The position numbers and the translations under genes are program-made. Shown here piece by piece: positions 7,524-15,917 of a stretch of DNA of 64,000 bases. Origin of the DNA: Bacteroidales bacterium UBA3834 (GTDB lineage Bacteria; Bacteroidota; Bacteroidia; Bacteroidales; P3); assembly GCA_002392965.1 (NCBI GenBank), contig DGIA01000039.1:47395-111394 (forward strand). Direction: 5' to 3'. How positions within the stretch are numbered: position 1 is the stretch's first letter; each line of letters opens with the position of its first letter. The notes beneath the pieces were generated by a model, which saw only the letters and a list, made by a program, of their open reading frames with translations, searched no databases and was not told the origin of the DNA.

Positions 7524-10405
7524 CAGAGTACTATATTAATGATTTTTTTAGGCACAAATATCACTTTCTTGGGTTCGGCGCCAGCCAGCCAGCGCTGACC
7601 GTCGGGCGAAGCCTTGATGGCCTCGAGGGCCTCGGCTTGTGTGGCAGCGGCAGGCAGGTCGATGGTAAAACGCATCTTGCCGTTGAACTGCACGGGGTAC
7701 TTCACGGTGTCTTCAATCAGCATCGAGGGGTCGTACTGCGGCCACTCGGCGTCGAACACCGTTGTGTCGTGACCCAACTGGTGCCACAATTCCTCGGCTA
7801 TATGGGGTGCGAACGGCGCTATCAGCACAGCCAGGGGCACCAAGGCCTCACGGCTGCCACACTTGAGGTCGGTCAGCTGATTGGTGCAAATCATGAAAGT
7901 GGAGACAGAGGTATTGAACGAGAAACGCTCGATGTCGTCGGTCACCTTCTTGATGGTTTGATGCACCACCTTCAATGCCTCCTTGGATGCGGGCTCGCTG
8001 CCGATGTTGTCGTACAGGCGCCAGAATTTCTTCAGGAAACGATGGACACCTTCGATACCATTGGTATCCCACGGCTTGGCTTGTTCCACGGGACCCAGGA
8101 ACATCTCGTAGAGCCTCAGCGTGTCGGCGCCATAACGCTCCACCAGGTCGTCGGGGTTCTGCACGTTGAACATCGACTTCGACATCTTCTCCACCTCCCA
8201 GCCGCAGATGTACTTGCCTTCCTCCAGCTCGAAGCGGGCTTCGGCGAATTCGGGACGCCATTGGCGGAAGCGCTCGAGGTCGAGCACGTCGTTGTCCACC
8301 ATATTGATATCCACGTGGATGGGTGTCACATCGTCCATATTCTTTATCAAGCCCTTGGATATGAAAAGGCCGTTGTCGCTCTTGCTTCTATACACGAAGT
8401 TTGAGCGTCCCTGTATCATGCCCTGGTTGATGAGTTTCTGGAACGGTTCCTCTTTCTTGGCCATACCGAGGTCGAAGAGAAACTTGTTCCAGAAGCGGGC
8501 ATAAATGAGGTGTCCGGTGCCATGCTCGGCGCCACCGACATAGAGATCGACATTCTGCCAATAAGTTACCGCCTGCTCGGAGAAATAACGAGAGTCGTTC
8601 GTAGGATCCATATAGCGCAGATAGTATCCGCTGCTACCGGCAAATCCAGGCATGGTGCTCAGCTCCAGAGGAAAGACCTTCTGATTGTCGATCTTGCTGT
8701 TCTCTTCCACGCAGCCTTTCTCCTCGTTCCAAGCCCACTTCGTGGCGTGACCCAGCGGGGGTTCCCCGCTGGCCGTAGGTTTGAACTCGCTCACCTCTGG
8801 CAGCTCCAACGGCAGGTGCTCCTCACCTATCGCATAGGGAATGTTATTCTTATAGTAGATCGGGAACGGCTCGCCCCAATAGCGCTGGCGGCTGAAGATG
8901 GCGTCGCGCAGGCGGTAGTTCACCGTCCGGTGGCCGATGCCCAGTTCCTCTATTTTGTCAATTACGGCGGCCATCGCCTCCTTCACCTTCATGCCCGTAA
9001 CGAAACCGCTGTTCACCGAGTAGCCGGTCTTTGCGTCCATACTCTCCGTCCATGTGGAGGGGTCGCTCACCACATCCTTCTCCAGCGAAACCACCTGGCG
9101 TATCGGCAAACCGAAATGACGAGCAAAGGCGAAGTCGCGGCTGTCGTGTGCCGGCACAGCCATGATGGCACCTGTGCCGTAACCCGCCAACACATAGTCG
9201 CTCACCCAGATAGGGATGCGTTCCTCAGTCAGCGGATTCACCGCATAAGCTCCGGTGAACACTCCGCTCACCTTCTTCACTTCCGCCTGGCGCTCGCGCT
9301 CGCTGCGGTTCTTGGCCCAAGTCACATAATCCTGCACCTGCTGCCGCTGCTCGGGAGTGGTAATCTCATCTATCAGTTCATGCTCGGGACAGAGCACCAT
9401 GAACGTCACCCCGAAAATAGTGTCGGGACGGGTGGTAAAAATCTCAAAACTCGGCACCGGCTGTGGGTCGAACTGCGGCATATAGGCCTGCGCTCCAGGC
9501 AACACATTGGCATTGCTCTTCATATCGAGCGGGAACCACACCGCAGCACCTTCCGAGCGCCCAATCCAGTTGCGTTGTATCTCTTTCAGCGAATCCGTCC
9601 ATTCCACCTTCTCCAATCCATCGACCAATCGCTGGGCATAAGCCGTGATTCTCAAGCTCCACTGGCGCATCAACTTTCTCTCCACCGGGTAGCCGCCTCG
9701 CACGCTGAGGCCGTTCACCACCTCGTCGTTGGCCAGCACCGTACCCAATCCGGCGCACCAATTCACGGGGATGTCGGCCAGATAGGCCAGGCGGTAGTTC
9801 ATCAGCACCTGCTGATGCTTTGTCTCATCCCATGCGTTCCACTCGGCCGCCGAGAAATCCAAGGCCTCCGTGCAGGCGGCGTCCAAACCCTCGGTACCGT
9901 TCTTCGCGAACCGGGCCTCCAGCTCGGCAATCGGCAGCGCCTTGTTTTCCGTGTTGTCGTAATAATGCTTGAACAACTGCAGGAAGGTCCATTGCGTCCA
10001 CTTGTAATACTTCGGGTCGCAGGTCCTCACCTCGCGATCCCAGTCAAAACTGAATCCCAGTTTGTCCAGCTGCTCACGATAGCGGGTAATATTCCGCTCC
10101 GTCGTCACCGCCGGATGCTGCCCCGTCTGTATGGCATACTGCTCAGCCGGCAAGCCGTAAGCGTCGTAACCCATGGGATGCAGCACATTGTAGCCCCGCA
10201 GGCGCTTATAGCGGGCATAAATGTCGCTGGCTATATAACCCAGCGGATGCCCCACATGCAATCCCGCTCCCGATGGATAGGGAAACATATCCAAAACATA
10301 ATAATGTGGCCGATCACTCTCGTTCGAAACATGATACACACCATGCTCCCTCCAGTAGTTTTGCCACCGAGGTTCAAGATTCCTGAAGTCGTAGTCCATT
10401 TTCAT
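7523..10405 (-). CDS. leuS: Leucyl-tRNA synthetase
   Basis: This 960-residue class I synthetase charges tRNA-Leu. The HIGH-type motif appears as HVGHPLGY near residue 50, the CP1 editing domain contains TRPDTIFGVTF, and the KMSKS loop occurs as EKMSKSMFN. The C-terminal anticodon-binding helices follow. Two start codons lie close together (10405 and 10399). The gene heads an overlapped minus-strand run through nusB, yajC and coaE, so translation and secretion genes probably share its promoter at 10445-10452. Confidence 0.96.
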   Translation of the reverse strand: MKMDYDFRNLEPRWQNYWREHGVYHVSNESDRPHYYVLDMFPYPSGAGLHVGHPLGYIASDIYARYKRLRGYNVLHPMGYDAYGLPAEQYAIQTGQHPAVTTERNITRYREQLDKLGFSFDWDREVRTCDPKYYKWTQWTFLQLFKHYYDNTENKALPIAELEARFAKNGTEGLDAACTEALDFSAAEWNAWDETKHQQVLMNYRLAYLADIPVNWCAGLGTVLANDEVVNGLSVRGGYPVERKLMRQWSLRITAYAQRLVDGLEKVEWTDSLKEIQRNWIGRSEGAAVWFPLDMKSNANVLPGAQAYMPQFDPQPVPSFEIFTTRPDTIFGVTFMVLCPEHELIDEITTPEQRQQVQDYVTWAKNRSERERQAEVKKVSGVFTGAYAVNPLTEERIPIWVSDYVLAGYGTGAIMAVPAHDSRDFAFARHFGLPIRQVVSLEKDVVSDPSTWTESMDAKTGYSVNSGFVTGMKVKEAMAAVIDKIEELGIGHRTVNYRLRDAIFSRQRYWGEPFPIYYKNNIPYAIGEEHLPLELPEVSEFKPTASGEPPLGHATKWAWNEEKGCVEENSKIDNQKVFPLELSTMPGFAGSSGYYLRYMDPTNDSRYFSEQAVTYWQNVDLYVGGAEHGTGHLIYARFWNKFLFDLGMAKKEEPFQKLINQGMIQGRSNFVYRSKSDNGLFISKGLIKNMDDVTPIHVDINMVDNDVLDLERFRQWRPEFAEARFELEEGKYICGWEVEKMSKSMFNVQNPDDLVERYGADTLRLYEMFLGPVEQAKPWDTNGIEGVHRFLKKFWRLYDNIGSEPASKEALKVVHQTIKKVTDDIERFSFNTSVSTFMICTNQLTDLKCGSREALVPLAVLIAPFAPHIAEELWHQLGHDTTVFDAEWPQYDPSMLIEDTVKYPVQFNGKMRFTIDLPAAATQAEALEAIKASPDGQRWLAGAEPKKVIFVPKKIINIVL

Positions 10406-10444
10406 TCAATCTTTTATATCAGCCGTTCGCTCTGGCTGAAAAAG

Positions 10445-10452
10445 CAAAGATA
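10445..10452 (-). promoter_or_regulatory. Promoter -7 element for leuS operon
   Basis: The minus strand reads TATCTTTG, a match to Bacteroidota TAnnTTTG, about 40 bases before the leuS ATG. No clean -33 TTTG is seen at the usual distance. An 11-bp repeat array lies 40-95 bases further upstream. Confidence 0.6.
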
Positions 10453-10489
10453 CATAAATATTTTTATATACGCGAGGAAAAAATTGCCA

Positions 10490-10545
10490 CCCCTAGGTTA
10501 TCACTTGGTTACTACCAGGTTTGCCCTTAGGAATAACTTGAGGAG
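10490..10545. repeat. Short degenerate 11-bp repeat array (CTAGGT family)
   Basis: The cores AGG/TGG/AGG begin at 10495, 10506 and 10517 (11-base steps), then AGG at 10529 and 10541 (12-base steps). Units read like CTAGGTTATCA, CTTGGTTACTA and CCAGGT. It sits between the rho 3' end and the leuS promoter, and resembles the arrays at 15541, 25878 and 51431. Confidence 0.5.
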
Positions 10546-10564
10546 TACTTTTCGCCCGGAAAGA

Positions 10565-10601
10565 GACAATCCCCCCTGACACTTGGCCGGAGGGGATTGT
10601 C
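10565..10601 (-). terminator. Putative terminator of rho
   Basis: A 10-bp stem (GACAATCCCC with GGGGATTGTC) lies 20 bases after the rho stop. On the minus strand it is followed by a pyrimidine-rich stretch rather than a perfect T-run, so efficiency is uncertain. Confidence 0.55.
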
Positions 10602-10620
10602 GTAAGGTGTTATCGGATTG

Positions 10621-12519
10621 TTATTTGTCCATCGTGTAGAGGAATTCCTCGTTGTCGGAAGTGCGGGCCATCTGCTTCTGCAAGAATTCCATGGCCTCGA
10701 CGGGGGTGAGGTCGGTAAGGTGGTTGCGAAGAATGACGCTGCGGGAGAGAAGGTCGGGCTTGACCAAGAGGTCGTCGCGGCGGGTGCTGCTGGCGGCCAG
10801 GTCGATGGCGGGATAGAGACGGCGGTTGCTGAGTTTTCGGTCGAGCTGGAGCTCCATATTGCCGGTACCCTTGAATTCCTCGAAGATGACGTCGTCCATC
10901 TTGGAGCCTGTCTCGGTGAGGGCGGTGGCAATGATGGTCAGGGAGCCGCCTCCTTCAATGTTGCGGGCGGCGCCGAAGAAACGTTTGGGCTTCTGCAGGG
11001 CATTGGCCTCGACACCGCCGCTAAGCACCTTTCCGGAGGCCGGCTGCACGGTGTTGTAGGCTCGTGCCAGACGGGTGATGGAGTCGAGGACAATCATCAC
11101 ATCATGGCCACATTCGGTGAGACGTTTGGCTTTCTCCAACACGATGTTGGCGATACGCACGTGACGGTCGGCGGGTTCGTCGAAGGTGGAGGCGATGACC
11201 TCGGCCTTCACGGAGCGCTGCATGTCGGTGACTTCCTCGGGGCGCTCGTCGATGAGCAGCACCATCAGATAGACCTCGGGGTGGTTGAAGGCGATGGCGT
11301 TGGCCACTTCCTTGAGGAGGGTGGTCTTACCTGTCTTGGGTTGGGCGACGATAAGGCCGCGCTGACCCTTTCCAATGGGGGTGAAAAGGTCGATGATGCG
11401 GGTGGAAAGTGTCTCCTTGGGATGGCCGGTGAGTTTGAATTTCTGATCGGGGAACAGCGGCGTGAGACTCTCGAAGGGGATGCGGTCACGTACCCGGTCG
11501 GGGCTGAGACCATTGATTTCAAGAATCTTCACCATTGGGAAGAACTTGTCACCCTCGCGTGGAGGACGCACGGTGCCGCGGATGGTGTCACCGGTCTTGA
11601 GGCCATAGTTGCGTATCTGCTGCGGAGAAATATAGATGTCGTCGGGAGAGGAAAGGTAGTTGTAGTCGCTGGAGCGGAGAAACCCATAGCCGTCGGGAAC
11701 CAGCTCGAGGACGCCTTCGGCCTCGATGATGCCCTCATACTCGAAAGCATAGTGTTTCTTGGGAGCTGGCTGGCGGGGTTCTTCCACAGGTGCTGTAACT
11801 TCTGCCGTTTCTTTTACAGCCGGAACTTTTTCGGCTTTGACAGCCGGTGTGCCGACCGGGTTTTCTGTTTTGACAAGTCCTGCCAACGGGTCGTTTTCGT
11901 CGGGCAAAGATTGCACTTCGGGTTTGTCGGCGGATTCCGCCGGAGCCTCCCCTTCCGCGGATTGCTGCTGTGCGTTGTTTTTGCGCGGACGACCACGCTT
12001 GCGTTTTGTGGAAGACGGGACCGCCGCTGTGGTTTCAGCCACAGCCGGTTCGGTGCTTTCCAGCCGGCGGACGAGAAAGCGCCCCTCAGGGCTGAGAATA
12101 TCGGGCACCGTCGGGACAGATGGCATCTCCAGGTCTTTGATTTCCAACGGCACAGGTGCCGATTCCTGCACAGGCTTGGATTCCTGCACAGGCTTGGATT
12201 CCTGCACGGGTTTGGGTGCCTGAGCCGGTTTTTTATCTTGGGACGACTTGTTTTTATGCACTTCCGGGTTCTTGACCGAAGATTCAGCCAACAGCCTGGG
12301 TTTCATGTGCTGACGACGGTTCCTGCCTTCGCCGGATTGCGGCTGGGCGGTGTCGCCACCGGTTTTCTGCACGGTGTCGGGATTGACGGCTTGATGGTCA
12401 AGGATGCTGTAAATAAGTTCTTGGTGTTCGAGGCGTGTGGCCTTGGAAATGCCCATCTGCTTGGCGATGTCTATAAGTTCAATCTGGGCTTTCGATTCTA
12501 ACTCAGTTTTACTGTACAT
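10621..12519 (-). CDS. rho: Transcription termination factor Rho with long N-terminal insert
   Basis: Rho is the hexameric RNA-dependent ATPase that ends transcription. This 632-residue protein has an N-terminal Rho-N helical domain (1-45), then about 200 low-complexity residues, a cold-shock-like RNA-binding domain (262-330, containing DGYGFLRS) and the RecA-type motor with Walker A QPKTGKTT at 393-400. The insert includes three tandem copies of a PVQESK-like unit at about 104-121 and an AT-hook-like KRKRGRPRK at 172-180. Bacteroidota Rho proteins commonly carry such inserts. The gene is monocistronic by appearance, with promoter 12649-12656 and a hairpin after the stop. Confidence 0.95.
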   Translation of the reverse strand: MYSKTELESKAQIELIDIAKQMGISKATRLEHQELIYSILDHQAVNPDTVQKTGGDTAQPQSGEGRNRRQHMKPRLLAESSVKNPEVHKNKSSQDKKPAQAPKPVQESKPVQESKPVQESAPVPLEIKDLEMPSVPTVPDILSPEGRFLVRRLESTEPAVAETTAAVPSSTKRKRGRPRKNNAQQQSAEGEAPAESADKPEVQSLPDENDPLAGLVKTENPVGTPAVKAEKVPAVKETAEVTAPVEEPRQPAPKKHYAFEYEGIIEAEGVLELVPDGYGFLRSSDYNYLSSPDDIYISPQQIRNYGLKTGDTIRGTVRPPREGDKFFPMVKILEINGLSPDRVRDRIPFESLTPLFPDQKFKLTGHPKETLSTRIIDLFTPIGKGQRGLIVAQPKTGKTTLLKEVANAIAFNHPEVYLMVLLIDERPEEVTDMQRSVKAEVIASTFDEPADRHVRIANIVLEKAKRLTECGHDVMIVLDSITRLARAYNTVQPASGKVLSGGVEANALQKPKRFFGAARNIEGGGSLTIIATALTETGSKMDDVIFEEFKGTGNMELQLDRKLSNRRLYPAIDLAASSTRRDDLLVKPDLLSRSVILRNHLTDLTPVEAMEFLQKQMARTSDNEEFLYTMDK

Positions 12520-12648
12520 GAAAAGGTTTAGGAATTAAAATTTATAGTTCAAGGAAACCTTGATTGTTTTCAATAAAAAGAATAAAACATTGGATTACAA
12601 GCCACTCACACACCCACCCACACTCACGGCCCATCTGTTTTGACGATG

Positions 12649-12656
12649 CAAAAATA
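12649..12656 (-). promoter_or_regulatory. Promoter -7 element for rho
   Basis: The minus strand reads TATTTTTG (TAnnTTTG). It is about 130 bases before the rho ATG, leaving a long 5' leader, and is back to back with the gcvH promoter. Confidence 0.6.
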
Positions 12657-12708
12657 CAATTTTTCCGTAAATTGATAAACTTTTTTTCTCCACAACGAAA
12701 AAAAAATG

Positions 12709-12716
12709 TAATTTTG
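12709..12716 (+). promoter_or_regulatory. Promoter -7 element for gcvH
   Basis: TAATTTTG matches TAnnTTTG about 46 bases before the gcvH ATG, within an AT-rich divergent spacer shared with rho. Confidence 0.65.
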
Positions 12717-12761
12717 CAGCGAATAATAATAGAATTATTTATCACATAATAACGTAAGAAT

Positions 12762-13139
12762 ATGAACATTCCTGCAAATCTGAAGTACACCCAGGACGAC
12801 GAATGGGTGCGTGTAGAAGGCGAATTTGCTTTCGTTGGTATTACCGACTATGCCCAGCACGAGCTCGGCGACATCGTCTTTGTGGATGTCACCTGCGAGG
12901 GCGACACCGTCGAGGCCGGTGAGGCTTTCGGCAGCGTTGAGGCCGTGAAGACCGTGGCCGATCTGCTGATGCCCGTGAATGGTGAGGTGGTGGAGTTCAA
13001 CACTGCCCTCGAGGATGCCAGCGCCATCAACGCCGACCCCTACGGCAATGGCTGGATTATCAAAGTGAAACCCGAGAACATGGCCGACATCGACGCCCTG
13101 ATGGATGCCGAAGCCTACAAAGCCAAAATCGGTGCCTAA
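12762..13139 (+). CDS. gcvH: Glycine cleavage system H protein
   Basis: GcvH is the lipoylated shuttle of the glycine cleavage system, carrying the aminomethyl group between P, T and L proteins. At 125 residues it has normal length. The lipoyl site is Lys63 in GSVEAVKTVADL, preceded by ELGDIVFVD and followed by PVNGEVVEFN. No gcvP or gcvT is adjacent. A strong hairpin at 13162-13198 ends the transcript, so it appears to be a single-gene unit. Confidence 0.96.
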   Translation: MNIPANLKYTQDDEWVRVEGEFAFVGITDYAQHELGDIVFVDVTCEGDTVEAGEAFGSVEAVKTVADLLMPVNGEVVEFNTALEDASAINADPYGNGWIIKVKPENMADIDALMDAEAYKAKIGA

Positions 13140-13161
13140 ACAGCATTGTTACCCTACAAAA

Positions 13162-13198
13162 AGGAAGCCCTGCGAGATGTTTCGCAGGGCTTCCTTTT
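13162..13198. terminator. Bidirectional rho-independent terminator (gcvH / lipoprotein)
   Basis: GGAAGCCCTGCGA pairs with TCGCAGGGCTTCC around a short loop. It is flanked by TTTTT on the plus side and an A-run on the other, so it can end both gcvH and the converging lipoprotein gene. Confidence 0.9.
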
Positions 13199-13223
13199 TG
13201 TATTGCTGCCAGTTTCTCAACCG

Positions 13224-14153
13224 TCAGTCTTTTACCAATCGTACCGAAACACCGTGGTAACGGTAAGCGGTACCCTCAACATTCAGGTAACTCTTCGTGA
13301 AATCAACACTGCAAGCCGAATTACCGTAATAATCGTCGGGAGCATGTGTAGTGGACCAATACACGCCCTCACTACCGGCAAAGTTGACTCTCAGCTCGGT
13401 GCCATCGACCACACGACGTCCGGCAGCCGGCATGAACACGGCACCGGCAAGCTCCAGTTTCTTCCACTGTGCAAGGGTATATCGGTTGGAGGGCTCGCCA
13501 GTGTAGGTGTTTCTTGCCGCACCTGCGGTAAGCGTAATGCTGTCGGGCATGGTGAAGCTGTCGGGCAGCACTATCAGACCGAAATGATCATTGACAACCG
13601 CAGTGGCCCACTTTCCGTTGCGCTTGGTGTTGTTGCCAAGCAGATAGGCCCACTCCTCGGCCGTGAGCGTGCGCCACTTCCTTGCCGTGTTGCCACCGTT
13701 GCTTATGGCATTGAAGACACCCCAGTCGGCATTGGCATATTCTCCGGTCAGGTCATTGGTGGAGGAACCTCCCACATGGTAGGGATTGAGTTCGGTGTCC
13801 CATGGCTGGTAGTTGTTCCAGCCACTGGTGCCCCACAGGAAGAGATCCACCCATCCATCGTAAGAACTTGAAGCATTGATGTTTCCATCGCCGACATAAT
13901 CATATTGATTCTCGGCGAAACGCCACTTGCTACTGGCGGCATTGTACTGCAGATTGCCCTTGGAGAAATGCACACTCTTGGTGTCGCTGATTGAGAACAC
14001 CGACTTGGTGGCACCATTAGAATCGAAGGCACTCTCCGCTGCCGGAGTCGGCGTCGTTTGTGGCTCGTTCTCTTTCTCTCCACATGCGGAAACCATGAGT
14101 GAAACAGTTGCTATAAAAAAGAGCAACTTGACGTTTTTGTGAAAATGATTCAT
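13224..14153 (-). CDS. Secreted lipoprotein of a gut-Bacteroidales family, function unknown
   Basis: Started at ATG 14151-14153 the protein has 309 residues and a lipoprotein signal ending MVSAC (Cys24); the longer frame to 14237 adds an unlikely second leader. The mature part has features seen in many gut Bacteroidales surface lipoproteins: FSKGNLQY, RFAENQYDYVG, LFLWGTSGWNNY, RTLTAEEWAYLL, a LPD segment and, near the end, YWSTTH with VSVRLVKD. The layout resembles FISUMP/formylglycine-enzyme-like repeats, but no catalytic cysteines are evident. A promoter lies at 14190-14197. Role unknown; it may be a surface binding protein. Confidence 0.7.
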   Translation of the reverse strand: MNHFHKNVKLLFFIATVSLMVSACGEKENEPQTTPTPAAESAFDSNGATKSVFSISDTKSVHFSKGNLQYNAASSKWRFAENQYDYVGDGNINASSSYDGWVDLFLWGTSGWNNYQPWDTELNPYHVGGSSTNDLTGEYANADWGVFNAISNGGNTARKWRTLTAEEWAYLLGNNTKRNGKWATAVVNDHFGLIVLPDSFTMPDSITLTAGAARNTYTGEPSNRYTLAQWKKLELAGAVFMPAAGRRVVDGTELRVNFAGSEGVYWSTTHAPDDYYGNSACSVDFTKSYLNVEGTAYRYHGVSVRLVKD

Positions 14154-14189
14154 CGTTTTTTTGATTAGTTTTTTGATTAATTCGGGTTG

Positions 14190-14197
14190 CAAAAATA
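14190..14197 (-). promoter_or_regulatory. Promoter -7 element for the lipoprotein gene
   Basis: The minus strand reads TATTTTTG, about 37 bases before the ATG at 14153. Confidence 0.6.
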
Positions 14198-14317
14198 CAA
14201 CAAAAAGCAACAATGAAAAGAATAAATTCACACCCAACCGCAGGGGGGGGTAAACACACTGACAATCTGCATATTACATGCATACAATATTTTTCAACAG
14301 GCCATAAGGATTGAATA

Positions 14318-14344
14318 AAAAAATGGGCAGCAATATGCTGCCCA
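14318..14344 (-). terminator. Rho-independent terminator of ilvE
   Basis: TGGGCAGCA pairs with TGCTGCCCA (14324-14344). On the minus strand the stem is followed by a run of T (14317-14323 as A on the plus strand), 30 bases after the ilvE stop. Confidence 0.85.
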
Positions 14345-14374
14345 CATGAAATTCTGGAAGGTTGCAGATACAAC

Positions 14375-15388
14375 TTAATCCATGATGGTGTTCCAGTTGT
14401 GCTTGTCTTCGGCCTCGCCGAGCTGGATGGCGCGGAGGGCGTTGTAGAGCTTGGTGCTGTAAGGGCCGGGCTCCTTGCCAAAGACGTAGCTCTTTCCTGT
14501 CTCGGGGTCGTCGAGACGCTCGATGGGGCTGATGACGGCGGCGGTACCGCAGGCACCGGCCTCCTGGAAGGTGCTCAGCTCCTCGACGTCGATGGGACGA
14601 CGTTCGACCTTCATGCCCATATCCTCGGCGAGCTGCATGAGGCTCTTATTGGTGATGGAGGGCAGGATGCTGGTGCTCTTCGGGGTGATGTAGGCACCGT
14701 CCTTGATGCCGAAGAAGTTGGCGGCGCCGGCTTCATCGACATATTTCTTCTCCTTGGCGTCGAGATAGAACTCGCAGGCGTACTGGCCACCGTGGCAAGC
14801 TTCGACGTGGGCCTTCAGGGAAGCGGCATAGTTACCGCCAACCTTATAGACGCCGGTGCCGAGAGGGGCGCTGCGGTCATACTTGCGGGTGATGACATAG
14901 GGGTTGGCCTTGAAGCCGCCCTTGAAGTAGGGTCCCACCGGGGTGACGAAGATGAGGAAGAGGTACTCGTCGGCAGGCTTCACACCCACGGTGATGCCGG
15001 TACCGATGAGCAGCGGACGGAGGTAAAGGCTGGCGCCAGTGCCATAGGGAGGAATGAAACGCTCGTTGAGTTTGATGACGCGCTTGCACATTTCGACGAA
15101 TTTCTCGGTGCTGAGCTCGGGCATCATGATGCCACGGCAGGTGCTCTGCAGACGCTCGGCGTTGGCTTCGGGACGAAAGATGCGGATCTTGCCGTCTTTG
15201 CAGCGGTAGGCTTTCAAGCCTTCGAAGGCTTCCTGACCATAGTGAAGGCTGGAGGCAGCCATATGCATCTCGATGTGTTCGGAGGAGGACACTTCAATCT
15301 CGCCCCACTGGCCATTGCGGTACCAGCAGCGCACATTGTAATCCGTTTTCACGTAACCAAACGGAAGGTTTTGCCAATCTATATTCAT
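14375..15388 (-). CDS. ilvE: Branched-chain amino acid aminotransferase
   Basis: IlvE is a fold-type IV PLP enzyme that transaminates valine, leucine and isoleucine with 2-oxoglutarate. Started at ATG 15386-15388 the protein has 337 residues; upstream in-frame codons run into the promoter. Landmarks are LHYGQEAFEGLKAYR near 49-62, the PLP lysine at about 182 in GVYKVGGNY, and a late ACGTAAVISP segment that binds the cofactor phosphate. Other ilv/leu genes are not adjacent. Promoter at 15434-15441, terminator at 14318-14344. Confidence 0.94.
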   Translation of the reverse strand: MNIDWQNLPFGYVKTDYNVRCWYRNGQWGEIEVSSSEHIEMHMAASSLHYGQEAFEGLKAYRCKDGKIRIFRPEANAERLQSTCRGIMMPELSTEKFVEMCKRVIKLNERFIPPYGTGASLYLRPLLIGTGITVGVKPADEYLFLIFVTPVGPYFKGGFKANPYVITRKYDRSAPLGTGVYKVGGNYAASLKAHVEACHGGQYACEFYLDAKEKKYVDEAGAANFFGIKDGAYITPKSTSILPSITNKSLMQLAEDMGMKVERRPIDVEELSTFQEAGACGTAAVISPIERLDDPETGKSYVFGKEPGPYSTKLYNALRAIQLGEAEDKHNWNTIMD

Positions 15389-15433
15389 GGTATTCAGTTT
15401 ATTGTTAATGTTTATTATTTTTTTCGAATAGGG

Positions 15434-15441
15434 CAAAGATA
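15434..15441 (-). promoter_or_regulatory. Promoter -7 element for ilvE
   Basis: The minus strand reads TATCTTTG about 46 bases before the ilvE ATG, identical to the leuS -7 element. Confidence 0.6.
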
Positions 15442-15540
15442 CAAAATAAAATCAATCTGTACCAAAAAAGTTTTCACTCTTTCCGACAGATACACTTCCC
15501 TGCCATACCGACCCTTTTACAGGGAGGTTATCTTAGTTAT

Positions 15541-15612
15541 GACTATATAGTCACTATATAGTCAATACTAGGTTAATACTAGGTCAATACTAGGTCAATA
15601 CTAGGTCATTAG
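15541..15612. repeat. Intergenic 11-bp repeat array with palindromic units
   Basis: The 371-base spacer between ilvE and the tRNA holds this array. CTATATAGTCA occurs twice (15543 and 15554, 11 bases apart; ACTATATAGT is a palindrome). After a 14-base step, CTAGGT(T/C)AATA-type units start at 15568, 15579, 15590 and 15601, each exactly 11 bases apart. The rest of the spacer holds the ilvE promoter on one side and the tRNA promoter on the other; no ORF is convincing. Confidence 0.75.
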
Positions 15613-15683
15613 CCATTCAACGCTTAATATCAGCCGTTTATGTAAACCCGGAACAAGACTGGCAACCGATGTTGAAAAAAATA

Positions 15684-15715
15684 TTTGGCCATGTCGCAGA
15701 AATGTAGTATTTTTG
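15684..15715 (+). promoter_or_regulatory. Promoter of the tRNA gene
   Basis: TTTG at 15684-15687 and TATTTTTG at 15708-15715 are separated by 20 bases, matching the Bacteroidota -33/-7 pair. The tRNA starts 44 bases further on. Confidence 0.7.
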
Positions 15716-15759
15716 CACTCGTTTTGAAAGCGGTTATCGACTATGATAACCCTTCAAAA

Positions 15760-15833
15760 GGCCCCTTAGCTCAGTTGGTTAGAGCAGCTGACTCATAATC
15801 AGCGGGTCCTTGGTTCGAACCCGAGAGGGGCCA
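15760..15833 (+). tRNA. tRNA with CAT anticodon (tRNA-Met elongator or tRNA-Ile2)
   Basis: The 74-base cloverleaf has a 7-bp acceptor stem (GGCCCCT with AGGGGCC), a D-arm with AGCTCAGTTGGTTAGAGC, an anticodon loop CTCATAA closed by GCTGA/TCAGC, and a T-arm with GGTTCGAACC. The discriminator base is A15833 and CCA is not encoded. The acceptor stem is like E. coli tRNA-Ile2, whose CAT anticodon becomes lysidine-modified, but elongator Met cannot be excluded by eye. Confidence 0.93.
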
Positions 15834-15836
15834 CGG

Positions 15837-15899
15837 GAAAGTTGAAAGTTGAAAGTTGAAATGGCTGACGCCTCCAAACACTTTCAACTTTCAACTTTC
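15837..15899. repeat. 20-bp perfect inverted repeat built of GAAAGTT units
   Basis: GAAAGTTGAAAGTTGAAAGT (15837-15856) is the exact reverse complement of 15880-15899. The arms are simple tandem repeats with a 23-base loop. The element starts four bases after the tRNA and ends just before the ruvX start. No T-run follows, so it is not a standard terminator. Confidence 0.8.
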
Positions 15900-15917
15900 G
15901 GCTTTCAAATGAATGAC

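Noticed and set aside
8510..10579. Long plus-strand ORF opposite leuS (689 codons)
   Set aside because: It is antisense to a clear leucyl-tRNA synthetase, has no family motifs, and reflects GC-rich codon bias.
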